From Sulfurivirga caldicuralii (GTDB lineage Bacteria; Pseudomonadota; Gammaproteobacteria; Thiomicrospirales; Thiomicrospiraceae), in contig NZ_FSRE01000001.1 of the NCBI RefSeq assembly GCF_900141795.1, positions 310,001 through 374,000 on the forward strand: a stretch of DNA of 64,000 bases, written 5' to 3'. The notes below the pieces were generated by a model. It saw only the letters and a list, made by a program, of their open reading frames with translations, ran no database searches and was not told where the DNA came from. A program made the translations under genes and the position numbers. Below, one piece after another: positions 54,108 through 62,127 of the stretch (position 1 is the first letter of the stretch; each line of letters starts with the position of its first letter).

Positions 54108-56009
54108 ATGTCTGATACTTGCATCCAGCCGTTGAACATTGCGCGCACGCAGCTGAGTGTGGAGCAGGTGAACGACCTGCTGGAATGGCAGGAGGCGGTC
54201 TTGCAGGGCATGGCGGAAGGCGAGGCGCCACAGGTTCTGCTTGACCGTCTGTGTCAGGCCGCAGAAGCGCTGGTGCCCAATGCACTGGCCAGCATTATGC
54301 TGGTCAATCGTGACGATGGCTGCCTGTATGTGTGTGCGGCGCCGTCCGCGCCGGAGGACGCCGTCGAGGCACTGAGCGGTCTCAAGCCGGGGCCTGGTGG
54401 CGGCTCGTGCGGGAACGTCATCTGGAGTGGTCAGCACCAGATCGTCACCAGCACGCTGGAAGATCCGCGCTGGGCTGATCTGCGTGATATGGCGGTCCGT
54501 TTCAATCTGGGTGCCTGCTGGTCCTTCCCGGTCAAAAACCGTGAAGGCAAGGTGATCGGCACCTTTGCGCTGACCTCGTTTGAAAAGCGCGAACCGGATG
54601 ATTTCCAGACCAATGTGCTGCAGGTCGGGGCCTATCTGGCCAGTGTCATTCTGGCCCTGGAAGCACAGCACAAACAGTTACAGGAACTGGTCGAGCGTCA
54701 CCCCATTACCGGCTTGAGAAACCGTCAGCGGATGGAGCGGGATGCAGCAGAACTGTTTGCATCCGAGGCGCAATTTGCCTGTCTCTATATCGATCTGGAT
54801 CATTTCAAGGAGGTCAATGACGCCTTCGGCCATGTCGTGGGCGATGCCGTGCTCAAACAGGTGGCTGCGCGTTTCAAACAGCTGACCGGCGTGCAGGAGG
54901 ACAACCTCTATCATTTCGGGGGTGATACTTTTATTCACCTCTCTCAGATTTGCAGCACTGCGGACGATTCCATGGGCGCAATCAAGGGGCTTGCCACGGA
55001 CTTTATCCAGGTACTCAAAACGCCCTTTACGGTGGAGGGTGCCGAGTTCAATCTCAGCGCGAGCGTGGGCATCAGCTGCAGCAGTGAAGCGCAGGGGAGC
55101 GTCATCGATCTGATCCGCATGGCGGATACGGCGCTGGCAAAAGCCAAGGAAAAGGGGCGCGGGCTGGTGCAGTTTTATGAGTCACACTGGCAGCAGGAAA
55201 AGGAAGAGAAGTTGCGCCTGGATGCCAAACTGCGCCAGGCGCTGGCCGGACACCGCCTTGATGTGCACTACCAGCCCATTGTGGACAGCAGCAATGGCCT
55301 GCCGGTTGCCTTCGAAGCGCTGGTGCGCTGGAACGACTCTGAAGAAGGCATGATTCCTCCCTTCAAGTTCATTCCCGTGGCGGAATCCAGTGGTCTGATC
55401 CGCGAGGTGGATCTGGAGGTGCTGCGCATGGTGGTGGAGGATATCCGGCAATGGCAACAGGCCTTCGGCGGGGATCTGCCGTTTACCGTGGCCATCAACC
55501 TCTCCGCCATTGAGCTGAGCGCCGACCACGTGGATCGCCTTACCGAGGTGATTCGCAGCTCAGGCGTGGCGCACCGGCTGGAGCTGGAAATTACCGAATC
55601 CCTCATGATGCAGGATACGGAAGAGTCGGTGAAGCTGATCCGCCAGATCAAGGCGGCAGGCATCGCCAAGCTGGCCATTGATGACTTCGGTACCGGCTAC
55701 TCCTCCATGGGCTATCTCAAACGCTTCAAGGTGGACAAGCTCAAGATCGACCAGTCGCTGGTGCGCGACATCGACCACGATCCGTCTGATCGTGCCATTG
55801 CACGTGCGATTGTGGCGCTGGGCAAGGCGCTGGATCTGACCGTGGTGGCGGAGGGGGTGGAAACCGAAACCCATCAGGGATTGCTGTGCAAGGAAGGGGT
55901 GCCGCTGCTGCAGGGCTACCTGTTTGCCCGCCCCATGCCAGGTGAAGACGTGGTGGGGTGGGTGAAGGAGCGGCGGCGCAACGGCCCCATGCACGTCTGT
56001 CCGATCTAA
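54108..56009 (+). CDS. GAF-GGDEF-EAL protein, probable c-di-GMP phosphodiesterase
   Basis: A 633-residue signalling protein. The GAF domain (about 45-190) precedes a GGDEF domain whose signature reads GGDTF (near residue 270), so cyclase activity is doubtful. The EAL domain starts at about 365 and has EALVRW (403), the conserved Asn in INLSAIEL, ELEITES, IDDFGTGYSS, KIDQSLV, AEGVET and QGYLFARP, so all main phosphodiesterase residues are kept. It begins 3 bases after nadE. Confidence 0.92.
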   Translation: MSDTCIQPLNIARTQLSVEQVNDLLEWQEAVLQGMAEGEAPQVLLDRLCQAAEALVPNALASIMLVNRDDGCLYVCAAPSAPEDAVEALSGLKPGPGGGSCGNVIWSGQHQIVTSTLEDPRWADLRDMAVRFNLGACWSFPVKNREGKVIGTFALTSFEKREPDDFQTNVLQVGAYLASVILALEAQHKQLQELVERHPITGLRNRQRMERDAAELFASEAQFACLYIDLDHFKEVNDAFGHVVGDAVLKQVAARFKQLTGVQEDNLYHFGGDTFIHLSQICSTADDSMGAIKGLATDFIQVLKTPFTVEGAEFNLSASVGISCSSEAQGSVIDLIRMADTALAKAKEKGRGLVQFYESHWQQEKEEKLRLDAKLRQALAGHRLDVHYQPIVDSSNGLPVAFEALVRWNDSEEGMIPPFKFIPVAESSGLIREVDLEVLRMVVEDIRQWQQAFGGDLPFTVAINLSAIELSADHVDRLTEVIRSSGVAHRLELEITESLMMQDTEESVKLIRQIKAAGIAKLAIDDFGTGYSSMGYLKRFKVDKLKIDQSLVRDIDHDPSDRAIARAIVALGKALDLTVVAEGVETETHQGLLCKEGVPLLQGYLFARPMPGEDVVGWVKERRRNGPMHVCPI

Positions 56010-56156
56010 AACGCGACCGACGCTGCCCGTTCTCGGGGCGCCGCTCGACTCAAGCGCCGTCTGTTTGCATTACCTTTCTCAGATTCAACGCATTGCTTTG
56101 CTCTTGCCAGAACTGTTGCAAGGCAGCACAGGTTGGCCGGGAATAGATGAGCAAGA

Positions 56157-56173
56157 AGCCGCCCGCGAGGCGG
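56157..56173 (-). terminator. Possible terminator of bamD
   Basis: Short stem CCGCC/GGCGG with a 5-base loop, followed on the minus strand by CTTCTT, 16 bases after the bamD stop. The T tract is weak. The rest of 56010-56188 shows nothing recognisable. Confidence 0.35.
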
Positions 56174-56188
56174 ATGGCAGGATTTGAG

Positions 56189-57034
56189 TCAGTTGCTCCA
56201 GCGCAGGCTGCGATACCGCGGCTGCCTGTCCAGGGTGCGTGCCCTCTGCTGCTGGGCCGGGGTTTCCACCGGGGCCTTTTGCACCTGTTTTTCATAGTTG
56301 GCCACCAGCACCTGACGCACGTGGTCGGCCTGTACATCCATGCCCAGGCGGTCGTAATCTGTTGCCATTAGCGCCAGCGCATCCAGAATAATGGCCGCAC
56401 GCGGGTAGCGGTTCAGCAGATCCCTGACCCGTTCGGCAGAGGCAAGATAGGCGCCCTTTTCAAAATAGAACCGGGCAATGTGGTATTCGTGGCGGGCGAG
56501 GCGGTTGTAGTAGATCACCACCTTGCGCCGGGCCACTTCGGCATACTGGCTGGTGGGGAACTTTTCCAGCAGGGCGCGGTAGTAGTCGTAGGTTTTCTGC
56601 AGGGTAACGGCAGAGCGGCGGGCCGGATCGGTAATCCACTTGTCGAACCAGCTGCTGGCCACGGACTCCTGCGCCCGTGCGCGCAGGTAGTAGGCATAGG
56701 CCAGGGCACGGTGTTTCGGATACAGGCGGATGAACTCGTCCAGAATGCGCACGGCCGATTCAGGCTCGTCCCACTTGTAATAGGCATAGGCCAGATAGAG
56801 ATACGCCTGCTCGGCTTCCTTGCCGTAGGGATAGTAGGCCAGCAGCTTCTCGCCGTACTGAATCACCTGTTCCCACTGTTCGTCATCGTAGGCGTCCTTG
56901 AGATGCTGCCAGTAGTCGGTGACGGTCCATTCGGATTCATCCTTTTCCACCAGGTTGGAGAGGGTAGAGCAACCGCTGAAGCTGATGGCGGCCACAGCAA
57001 GGAAAAGCGTTAGAGCGAGTCGTTTCATTGGCAT
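56189..57034 (-). CDS. bamD: Outer membrane protein assembly factor BamD
   Basis: A lipoprotein of the BAM complex, 281 residues, with lipobox FSGC (Cys22) after a short signal. TPR-like helical repeats fill the rest, with Tyr-rich segments (QAYLYLAYAYYKWDEPESA, YDYYRALLEKFPTSQYAEVARR) typical of BamD. The start is 57034 or 57028 (MKRLAL), with no clear ribosome binding site. It is divergent from rluD, the usual neighbour in gammaproteobacteria. Confidence 0.95.
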   Translation of the reverse strand: MPMKRLALTLFLAVAAISFSGCSTLSNLVEKDESEWTVTDYWQHLKDAYDDEQWEQVIQYGEKLLAYYPYGKEAEQAYLYLAYAYYKWDEPESAVRILDEFIRLYPKHRALAYAYYLRARAQESVASSWFDKWITDPARRSAVTLQKTYDYYRALLEKFPTSQYAEVARRKVVIYYNRLARHEYHIARFYFEKGAYLASAERVRDLLNRYPRAAIILDALALMATDYDRLGMDVQADHVRQVLVANYEKQVQKAPVETPAQQQRARTLDRQPRYRSLRWSN

Positions 57035-57071
57035 AGAATAAGGGTCAATTTGAGTGGAGCAATCATATCAC

Positions 57072-58142
57072 ATGGACCCGTCTGCGCATACGCCCGCCCC
57101 GCTTGAGGCAGCCATCCCCTTCGAGCTGGCCGGCAAACGGCTCGATGCCGTGCTGGCCCAGCTTTTCCCTGACTATTCCCGCGAGCATCTCAAGCAGTGG
57201 CTGAAGGACGGCCGCGTGCAGGTGAATGGTCAGGTGCCGAAAAAACCCAGCGAAAAGGTGCTGGGCGGCGAGGCAGTCACGCTGGTGCCCGAGCCGAAAC
57301 AGGAAGTGTCTGCCGAGGCGCAGCTGGTACCGCTGGATGTGGTGCACGAGGATGCGCATGTGATCGTGCTTAACAAGCCGGCCGGACTGGTGGTCCATCC
57401 GGGCGCCGGCAACCCGGACAATACCGTCCTCAATGGCCTGCTGTACCGCTGGCCCGAGCTGGAGCAGGTGCCGCGTGCCGGCATCGTGCACCGGCTGGAC
57501 AAGGAAACCACCGGTCTGATGGTGGTGGCGAAAACCCTGCAGGCGCAGAATCATCTGGTCAATCAGCTGCAGCAGCACGCCGTGGAGCGGGTATACGACG
57601 CCATCGTGCAGGGCGAGCTCATCAGCGGCGGCACGGTGGAGAAGAATATCGGTCGCCATCCCAAGGACCGCAAGCGCATGGCAGCGCTGGAAGTGGGGGG
57701 CAAGCCGGCCGTGAGCCATTACCGCGTGGTGGAGCGCTTCCGCGGCTTTACCCATGTCAAGGTCAAGCTGGAAACCGGCCGTACCCATCAGATCCGCGTG
57801 CACATGGCATCCATTGGCTATCCGCTGCTGGGCGATCCCGTCTATGGTGGGCGGCTGCGCATCCCCCGCGGCATGGCGCCGGAATTCATCGACGTGCTGC
57901 GCAGTTTCAAGCGGCAGGCCCTGCATGCCGGCGTGCTCAGCTTCACTCATCCGGCCACGGGTGAGCCGGTGCGTTTCAAGGCGCCGATGCCGGACGACAT
58001 GGCTGCCATTATCGATGTGCTGCGCGACGATCTGGATCTGGCCCAGGCAGAAAGCAGCGGCGAATACGACGAGTGGGATTACGACGACGGCATCGAGGTG
58101 GCCTGGGTCGGCGACGACGGACAGGAGCTGTCGTGGGAGTAG
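57072..58142 (+). CDS. rluD: 23S rRNA pseudouridine(1911/1915/1917) synthase
   Basis: A 356-residue enzyme. An N-terminal S4 domain (RLDAVLAQLFPDYSREHLKQ) is followed by the catalytic domain with Asp in HRLDKETTGLMVV and LETGRTHQIRVHMASIGYPLLGDPVYGG. Its products include pseudouridine 1915, which RlmH (at 3882) methylates. ATG at 57072 lies 12 bases after GGAG; GTG at 57054 is an alternative. An acidic C-terminal tail is unusual but not unique. pgeF overlaps its end. Confidence 0.95.
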   Translation: MDPSAHTPAPLEAAIPFELAGKRLDAVLAQLFPDYSREHLKQWLKDGRVQVNGQVPKKPSEKVLGGEAVTLVPEPKQEVSAEAQLVPLDVVHEDAHVIVLNKPAGLVVHPGAGNPDNTVLNGLLYRWPELEQVPRAGIVHRLDKETTGLMVVAKTLQAQNHLVNQLQQHAVERVYDAIVQGELISGGTVEKNIGRHPKDRKRMAALEVGGKPAVSHYRVVERFRGFTHVKVKLETGRTHQIRVHMASIGYPLLGDPVYGGRLRIPRGMAPEFIDVLRSFKRQALHAGVLSFTHPATGEPVRFKAPMPDDMAAIIDVLRDDLDLAQAESSGEYDEWDYDDGIEVAWVGDDGQELSWE

Positions 58143-58879
58143 TGCTGCCCGTCATCGAACCGGACTGGTCTGCGCCGCCCGGCGTACGCGCCTGCACCAC
58201 CACCCGTGTAGGTGGAGTCAGCGCAGCGCCCTATGATCAGCTCAATCTTGCCACCCATGTGGGTGATGCGGCGGAATCGGTGCGCAGGAACCGCGACATC
58301 CTTAAAAATGCCCTGAATCTGCCGGAAATGCCCCGTTTTCTGGAACAGGTGCACAGCAATTGCGTGGTCAGATTTTCGCGCGCTGAAAAAGTCGGGGACC
58401 CCCCTGTTGCCGACGCTGCATGGACGGATGAAGCCGGAGTAGTGCTGGCGGTACTGACCGCTGACTGCCTGCCCATTGTGCTGGCCAACCGCTCGGGGAC
58501 AGTGATTGCGGCCATTCATGCCGGCTGGCGCGGCCTGGACAATGGCGTGATTGCCAATACACTGGATCAGTTGCCAAAGGATGAAAACTGGCTGGCGTGG
58601 ATCGGCCCCGGCCTGCGAATGGATGATTTTGAAGTGGGCGCACAGGTGCGCGCGCAGTTGCTGGCGCATGGCCGCGCGCTGCCCGGTCACTTTTTGCCGC
58701 ATCCTCAGCCCCACAAGCTCTGGCTGGACGCCGTAGGCATTGCCCGATGGCAGCTGCAGCAGGCGGGCGTTTCCACCGTATTCGACTGTGGCCTGTCAAC
58801 GTTGCACGATAAACGCTTCTTTTCCTACCGTCGCGTCACACCCACCGGGCGCATGGCAACGCTTGTATGGCGCACATAA
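58133..58879 (+). CDS. pgeF: Purine nucleoside phosphorylase/peptidoglycan editing factor (YfiH, DUF152)
   Basis: A 248-residue laccase-fold protein, formerly called polyphenol oxidase. Metal and active-site motifs EQVHSN, LTADCLPIVLAN and HAGWRG are intact. It starts with GTG at 58133, placed 5 bases after AGGAG and overlapping rluD by 10 bases. Residues 85-91 (EKVGDPP) come from a dispersed element in the loop between the EQVHSN strand and the TADC strand, where family members vary. rluD-yfiH is a conserved pair. Confidence 0.93.
   Translation: MGVVLPVIEPDWSAPPGVRACTTTRVGGVSAAPYDQLNLATHVGDAAESVRRNRDILKNALNLPEMPRFLEQVHSNCVVRFSRAEKVGDPPVADAAWTDEAGVVLAVLTADCLPIVLANRSGTVIAAIHAGWRGLDNGVIANTLDQLPKDENWLAWIGPGLRMDDFEVGAQVRAQLLAHGRALPGHFLPHPQPHKLWLDAVGIARWQLQQAGVSTVFDCGLSTLHDKRFFSYRRVTPTGRMATLVWRT
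58386..58404 (+). repeat. Dispersed 20-base element, copy 8 (inside pgeF)
   Basis: AAAAAGTCGGGGACCCCCC, read in frame as KVGDPP after GCT GA-, the same frame as in nadD and glycerate kinase. Confidence 0.93.
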
Positions 58880-58900
58880 AAAACCCCGCCGCAGCGGGGT
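58877..58900 (-). terminator. Terminator of fccB
   Basis: Stem ACCCCGC/GCGGGGT with a 4-base loop. On the minus strand it is followed by a T7 run, placed 25 bases after the fccB stop. Confidence 0.85.
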
Positions 58901-58924
58901 GAACAAGGAGGATTAACCCTTGGA

Positions 58925-60232
58925 TCAGCCGAGCCAGGTATCGTGGGTGATGCTCTTGTACCAGCCGCGAGCGTAGGTGGCCTCGGCCAGATACTGACTG
59001 GGTGCGGCACCCTTGGGCGTGACCCCGCCGGCCCCCTTGACCTTGTTCATCACCTTGCCATCGAACTGATAGACGGCGACCACGCTGATGCCGTAGTCGT
59101 TGGCCACCAGGCTGTAGCAGGTATTGGCCAGCTTGGGACGCGGCATGTCCCAGCCATTCAGATCCACGGCGATGGCCGCGGCGCAGATCTTGCCCTGGCT
59201 GTTGGCGGAATGGCCCGACTTGGGCATCTTTCCGGCGATGGATGAATCCCCAATGACGTATACGCCCTTGTGGATGGTGGATTCAAAAGTGTTCTGATGC
59301 ACCGGGCACCAGCCGGACTCATTGGTGAGTCCGGCGTCGAAGGCCAGCTTGCCGGCTTTCTGGGCGGGGATTACATTGAGCACATCGGCCTTGAAGGTTT
59401 CACCTTCCGCGGTGGTGACCGTCTTGCTGGCCACATCCACAGACTTGATACGGCCGCCATCGGAAGCGCCGATCCATTCGATCATGTCGCCGTAAAGGTC
59501 CTGCCAGCCCTGCATGAACAGAGGCATCTTGGAGAACTTGTCTTTCGCATCGAGAATGATGATCTTGGATTTGGGCTTGTGCTTCTTGAAGTAGTCCGCC
59601 ACCATGCTGACGCGCTCGTAGGGGCCCGGCGGGCAGCGGAACGGGTTGGGCGGTGGACAGATAATGTAGGTGCCACCGTTGGGCATGGCGCGCAGCTGAT
59701 CATAGAGCAGCTTGGTCTGCGGCCCTGCCTGCCAGGCGTGCGGCACCTTGTCCACATCCTCCGGACCGTAGCCTTCGATGGTGTCCCAGCGAAAGTCGAT
59801 GCCGGGCGAAACCACCAGGCGGTCATACTGCAAGGTTTCGCCGTTTTTGAGCTTGACGGTCTTGCCGGCCGGGTCGATGCCGCTGACCCACTCGTGCACC
59901 ACATTGATGCCATGCTTGTCCTTGAGCGCCTGATAGCTGTGGGTGATGCTGTCGAAATCGGTAAGCCCTGCCAGATACCAGTTGCTGCCCGGGCAGGTGG
60001 TGTAGGTTTTCTTGGGTTCAATCAGGGTGACGCGAATATTGCTGTCATAGCGGCGCAGGTACTTGGCGCAGGTGGCGCCACCAAAGCCACCGCCGATGAC
60101 CACCACATGCGGCTGGGCAGTCCCTTGAACCGACGTCATGGCGTGCGCGCTGGTCAACAGAGCACCGGCGGGCAGAGCAGCCGTAACGGAAGCGGTACGG
60201 ATAAAGTTGCGACGGGTAAATTTAATACTCAT
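58925..60232 (-). CDS. fccB: Flavocytochrome c sulfide dehydrogenase, flavoprotein subunit
   Basis: Periplasmic FAD subunit of 435 residues that oxidises sulfide and passes electrons to cytochrome c. A twin-arginine signal (TRRNFIRT) leads it. The FAD motif is VVVIGGGFGGATCAKYL. The Cys in YTTCPGSN matches the FAD-linking Cys of the Allochromatium enzyme, and Cys in NPFRCPPGPYE and GWCPVHQ match its redox disulfide. All three are kept, so activity is likely. The cytochrome gene lies 12 bases upstream. Confidence 0.94.
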   Translation of the reverse strand: MSIKFTRRNFIRTASVTAALPAGALLTSAHAMTSVQGTAQPHVVVIGGGFGGATCAKYLRRYDSNIRVTLIEPKKTYTTCPGSNWYLAGLTDFDSITHSYQALKDKHGINVVHEWVSGIDPAGKTVKLKNGETLQYDRLVVSPGIDFRWDTIEGYGPEDVDKVPHAWQAGPQTKLLYDQLRAMPNGGTYIICPPPNPFRCPPGPYERVSMVADYFKKHKPKSKIIILDAKDKFSKMPLFMQGWQDLYGDMIEWIGASDGGRIKSVDVASKTVTTAEGETFKADVLNVIPAQKAGKLAFDAGLTNESGWCPVHQNTFESTIHKGVYVIGDSSIAGKMPKSGHSANSQGKICAAAIAVDLNGWDMPRPKLANTCYSLVANDYGISVVAVYQFDGKVMNKVKGAGGVTPKGAAPSQYLAEATYARGWYKSITHDTWLG

Positions 60233-60244
60233 GAGGCGTTCCTC

Positions 60245-60562
60245 TTACTTGATCTGGCTGAGATATTGGGCGATGGTTTCGATTTCAGCATCGGTATAGC
60301 CCTTGGCGTGCCGCTGCATGATGGTGGAAGGGCGCTTGCCGCTGCGAAAATCCTTCATGGTTTGCGCCAGATAGCCGGCATCCTTGCCCGCAATAGGGGG
60401 AATGGAACCGCCGGGAACGCCTTTGCCGTTGGGGCCGTGGCAGGCAAAGCAGGTGTCGCCCGTTGTGCGTGCAAACATGTTGATATCAGCCATGGCCGAA
60501 GCGGGAAGGAGCAATGCGAAGGCACTGCTGAGCCAGAGCGTTTTGTTAACAGGCTGTTTCAT
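60245..60562 (-). CDS. Monoheme cytochrome c (FccA-like)
   Basis: A 105-residue periplasmic class I cytochrome c, with Sec signal (to ASAMA) and heme motif CFACH. Met in STIMQRHAKGY is the likely second axial ligand. The start at 60562 follows GAGGAG. Placement before fccB makes it the electron-accepting subunit of sulfide dehydrogenase, in a small monoheme form rather than the diheme Allochromatium type. Confidence 0.92.
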   Translation of the reverse strand: MKQPVNKTLWLSSAFALLLPASAMADINMFARTTGDTCFACHGPNGKGVPGGSIPPIAGKDAGYLAQTMKDFRSGKRPSTIMQRHAKGYTDAEIETIAQYLSQIK

Positions 60563-60587
60563 GAGACTCCTCACTATCTTTATGACT

Positions 60588-60604
60588 TTGAATGATCAGT
60601 TCAA
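60588..60604. promoter_or_regulatory. Inverted repeat upstream of the fcc operon
   Basis: TTGAA-N7-TTCAA, 26 bases before the cytochrome start. It could be an operator; no known regulator is matched. Confidence 0.3.
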
Positions 60605-60671
60605 GCAAACTGCTCGTTAACCCATTATTCATAGATGTAAGCCTATGAGTATTACTTTTTTTTATTGATGT

Positions 60672-60700
60672 TTGTTTTGAAAAAGTCTTTTTTATAAAAT
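60672..60700 (+). promoter_or_regulatory. Candidate nhaA promoter
   Basis: TTGTTT, a 17-base spacer and TAAAAT in an AT-rich stretch. It leaves about 77 bases before the GTG start. Confidence 0.4.
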
Positions 60701-60777
60701 CATTTAATAATTTTCTGAACTAAATGCAGGTGTGCCACAATGCGTCCTAAGCAACGCAACGCTGGAGTAAATAATCT

Positions 60778-62127
60778 GTGAAACCTGAACTGCCTGAGCG
60801 CTTTCGTCATTTTGCCCCCTTGGAGCGTGCCGCTGATCGCGTGCTGACGCCGCTTGAAGAATTCATTCACTCCCAGACGGCCACCTCGCTGGCATTGCTG
60901 AGCATGACGCTGGTGGCACTGGTACTGGCCAACTCACCGCTGGCGGACAGCTATCACCATCTGTTCGAGCAACCACTGTCCATCGGCCTCGGTCCCTGGC
61001 AGGTGAGCATGAGTCTGCACCACTGGATCAACGATGGTCTGATGGCGTTTTTCTTCTTTCTGATCGGTCTGGAAATCAAGCGCGAGCTGCTGGTTGGCGA
61101 ACTGGCCGATTTGCGGGCGGCGATGCTCCCTGTGCTGGCGGCGGTGGGCGGCATGGTGGTACCGGCGTTGATCTATGTTGCCATCAATGGCGGTGAGCCG
61201 ACCATCAATGGTTGGGGCACTCCCATGGCCACGGATATTGCCTTTGCCATTTCGGTGCTGGTACTGCTGGGCAGCCGTGTCCCGTCCGGGCTGGTGACCT
61301 TTCTGATTGCGCTGGCCATTGTGGATGACCTGGGCGCCGTGGCGGTCATCGCCCTGTTCTACACCGACAGCCTTGCCATGGATGCGTTGGCCGGAGCGCT
61401 GGCCGTCTGGGTCCTGTTGTGGGTGTTCAACTACATGGGAATTTATAAGGTTCTGCCCTATGCGCTGGGCGGTGTACTCATGTGGGCATTGATGCTTGCA
61501 TCGGGTGTGCACGCCACCGTGGCGGGTGTGCTGACGGCGCTGGCGATACCGGCCCATCCCAAGATTCGTCCCCAGTACTTTGCCGAACTGATCGAGCGTC
61601 TGCTGGAAAAATTTCGCAAGGCCCCGGATGATGACGACATTCATCTGAACGAAACCCAGAAGGGTGTGGTGATGGCAGTAGAGAAGGTGGCGCGGGATGT
61701 ACAGCCGCCCTCCATGCGTCTGGAGCACAGCCTGCATCTGCCGGTGGCGCTGCTGGTGATTCCCCTGTTTGCACTGGCGAATGCCGGGGTGCATCTCAGT
61801 ATGGAAGAGCTGCGCAATGCCTTTGCGCACCCCGTTTCGCTGGGCATAATCGCGGGGCTGGTGATTGGCAAGATGGTGGGCATCGCCGCCACGGCCTGGC
61901 TGGCAGTGAAGCTGGGGCTGGCAACGCTGCCGCAGGGCGCGCACGCCAGTCAGCTGATCGGGGTTGGCCTGCTGGGCGGGATTGGCTTTACCATGTCCAT
62001 CTTTATCGCAGGGCTGGCCTGGCCCGGGGATCCGGCGCTGCTGCAGCAGGCCAAGATGGGAATTCTGCTGGCCTCGCTGATTGCCGGTTTCAGCGGTTAT
62101 GCCTGGTTGCGCTGGGTGAGTCGCTGA
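60778..62127 (+). CDS. nhaA: Na+/H+ antiporter NhaA
   Basis: Inner-membrane antiporter of 449 residues, about 60 longer than E. coli NhaA. The extra length is an N-terminal extension and a charged loop (about 275-310, with KAPDDDDIHLNETQK). The key acidic pair is in AIVDDLGAV (Asp183, Asp184). FFFLIGLEIKRELLVGEL and GGIGFTMSIFIAGLAW are also present. The start is GTG at 60778, after GGAG. The 3' end overlaps convergent gshB by 31 bases. It may sustain pH or salt balance. Confidence 0.95.
   Translation: MKPELPERFRHFAPLERAADRVLTPLEEFIHSQTATSLALLSMTLVALVLANSPLADSYHHLFEQPLSIGLGPWQVSMSLHHWINDGLMAFFFFLIGLEIKRELLVGELADLRAAMLPVLAAVGGMVVPALIYVAINGGEPTINGWGTPMATDIAFAISVLVLLGSRVPSGLVTFLIALAIVDDLGAVAVIALFYTDSLAMDALAGALAVWVLLWVFNYMGIYKVLPYALGGVLMWALMLASGVHATVAGVLTALAIPAHPKIRPQYFAELIERLLEKFRKAPDDDDIHLNETQKGVVMAVEKVARDVQPPSMRLEHSLHLPVALLVIPLFALANAGVHLSMEELRNAFAHPVSLGIIAGLVIGKMVGIAATAWLAVKLGLATLPQGAHASQLIGVGLLGGIGFTMSIFIAGLAWPGDPALLQQAKMGILLASLIAGFSGYAWLRWVSR

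Noticed and set aside
60675-60687. TTTTGAAAAAGTC before nhaA is identical to the left part of the element copy at 14842-14854
   Set aside because: The G/C core is absent and the surrounding sequence is very AT-rich, so a 13-base match may be chance. It is not counted as a ninth copy.
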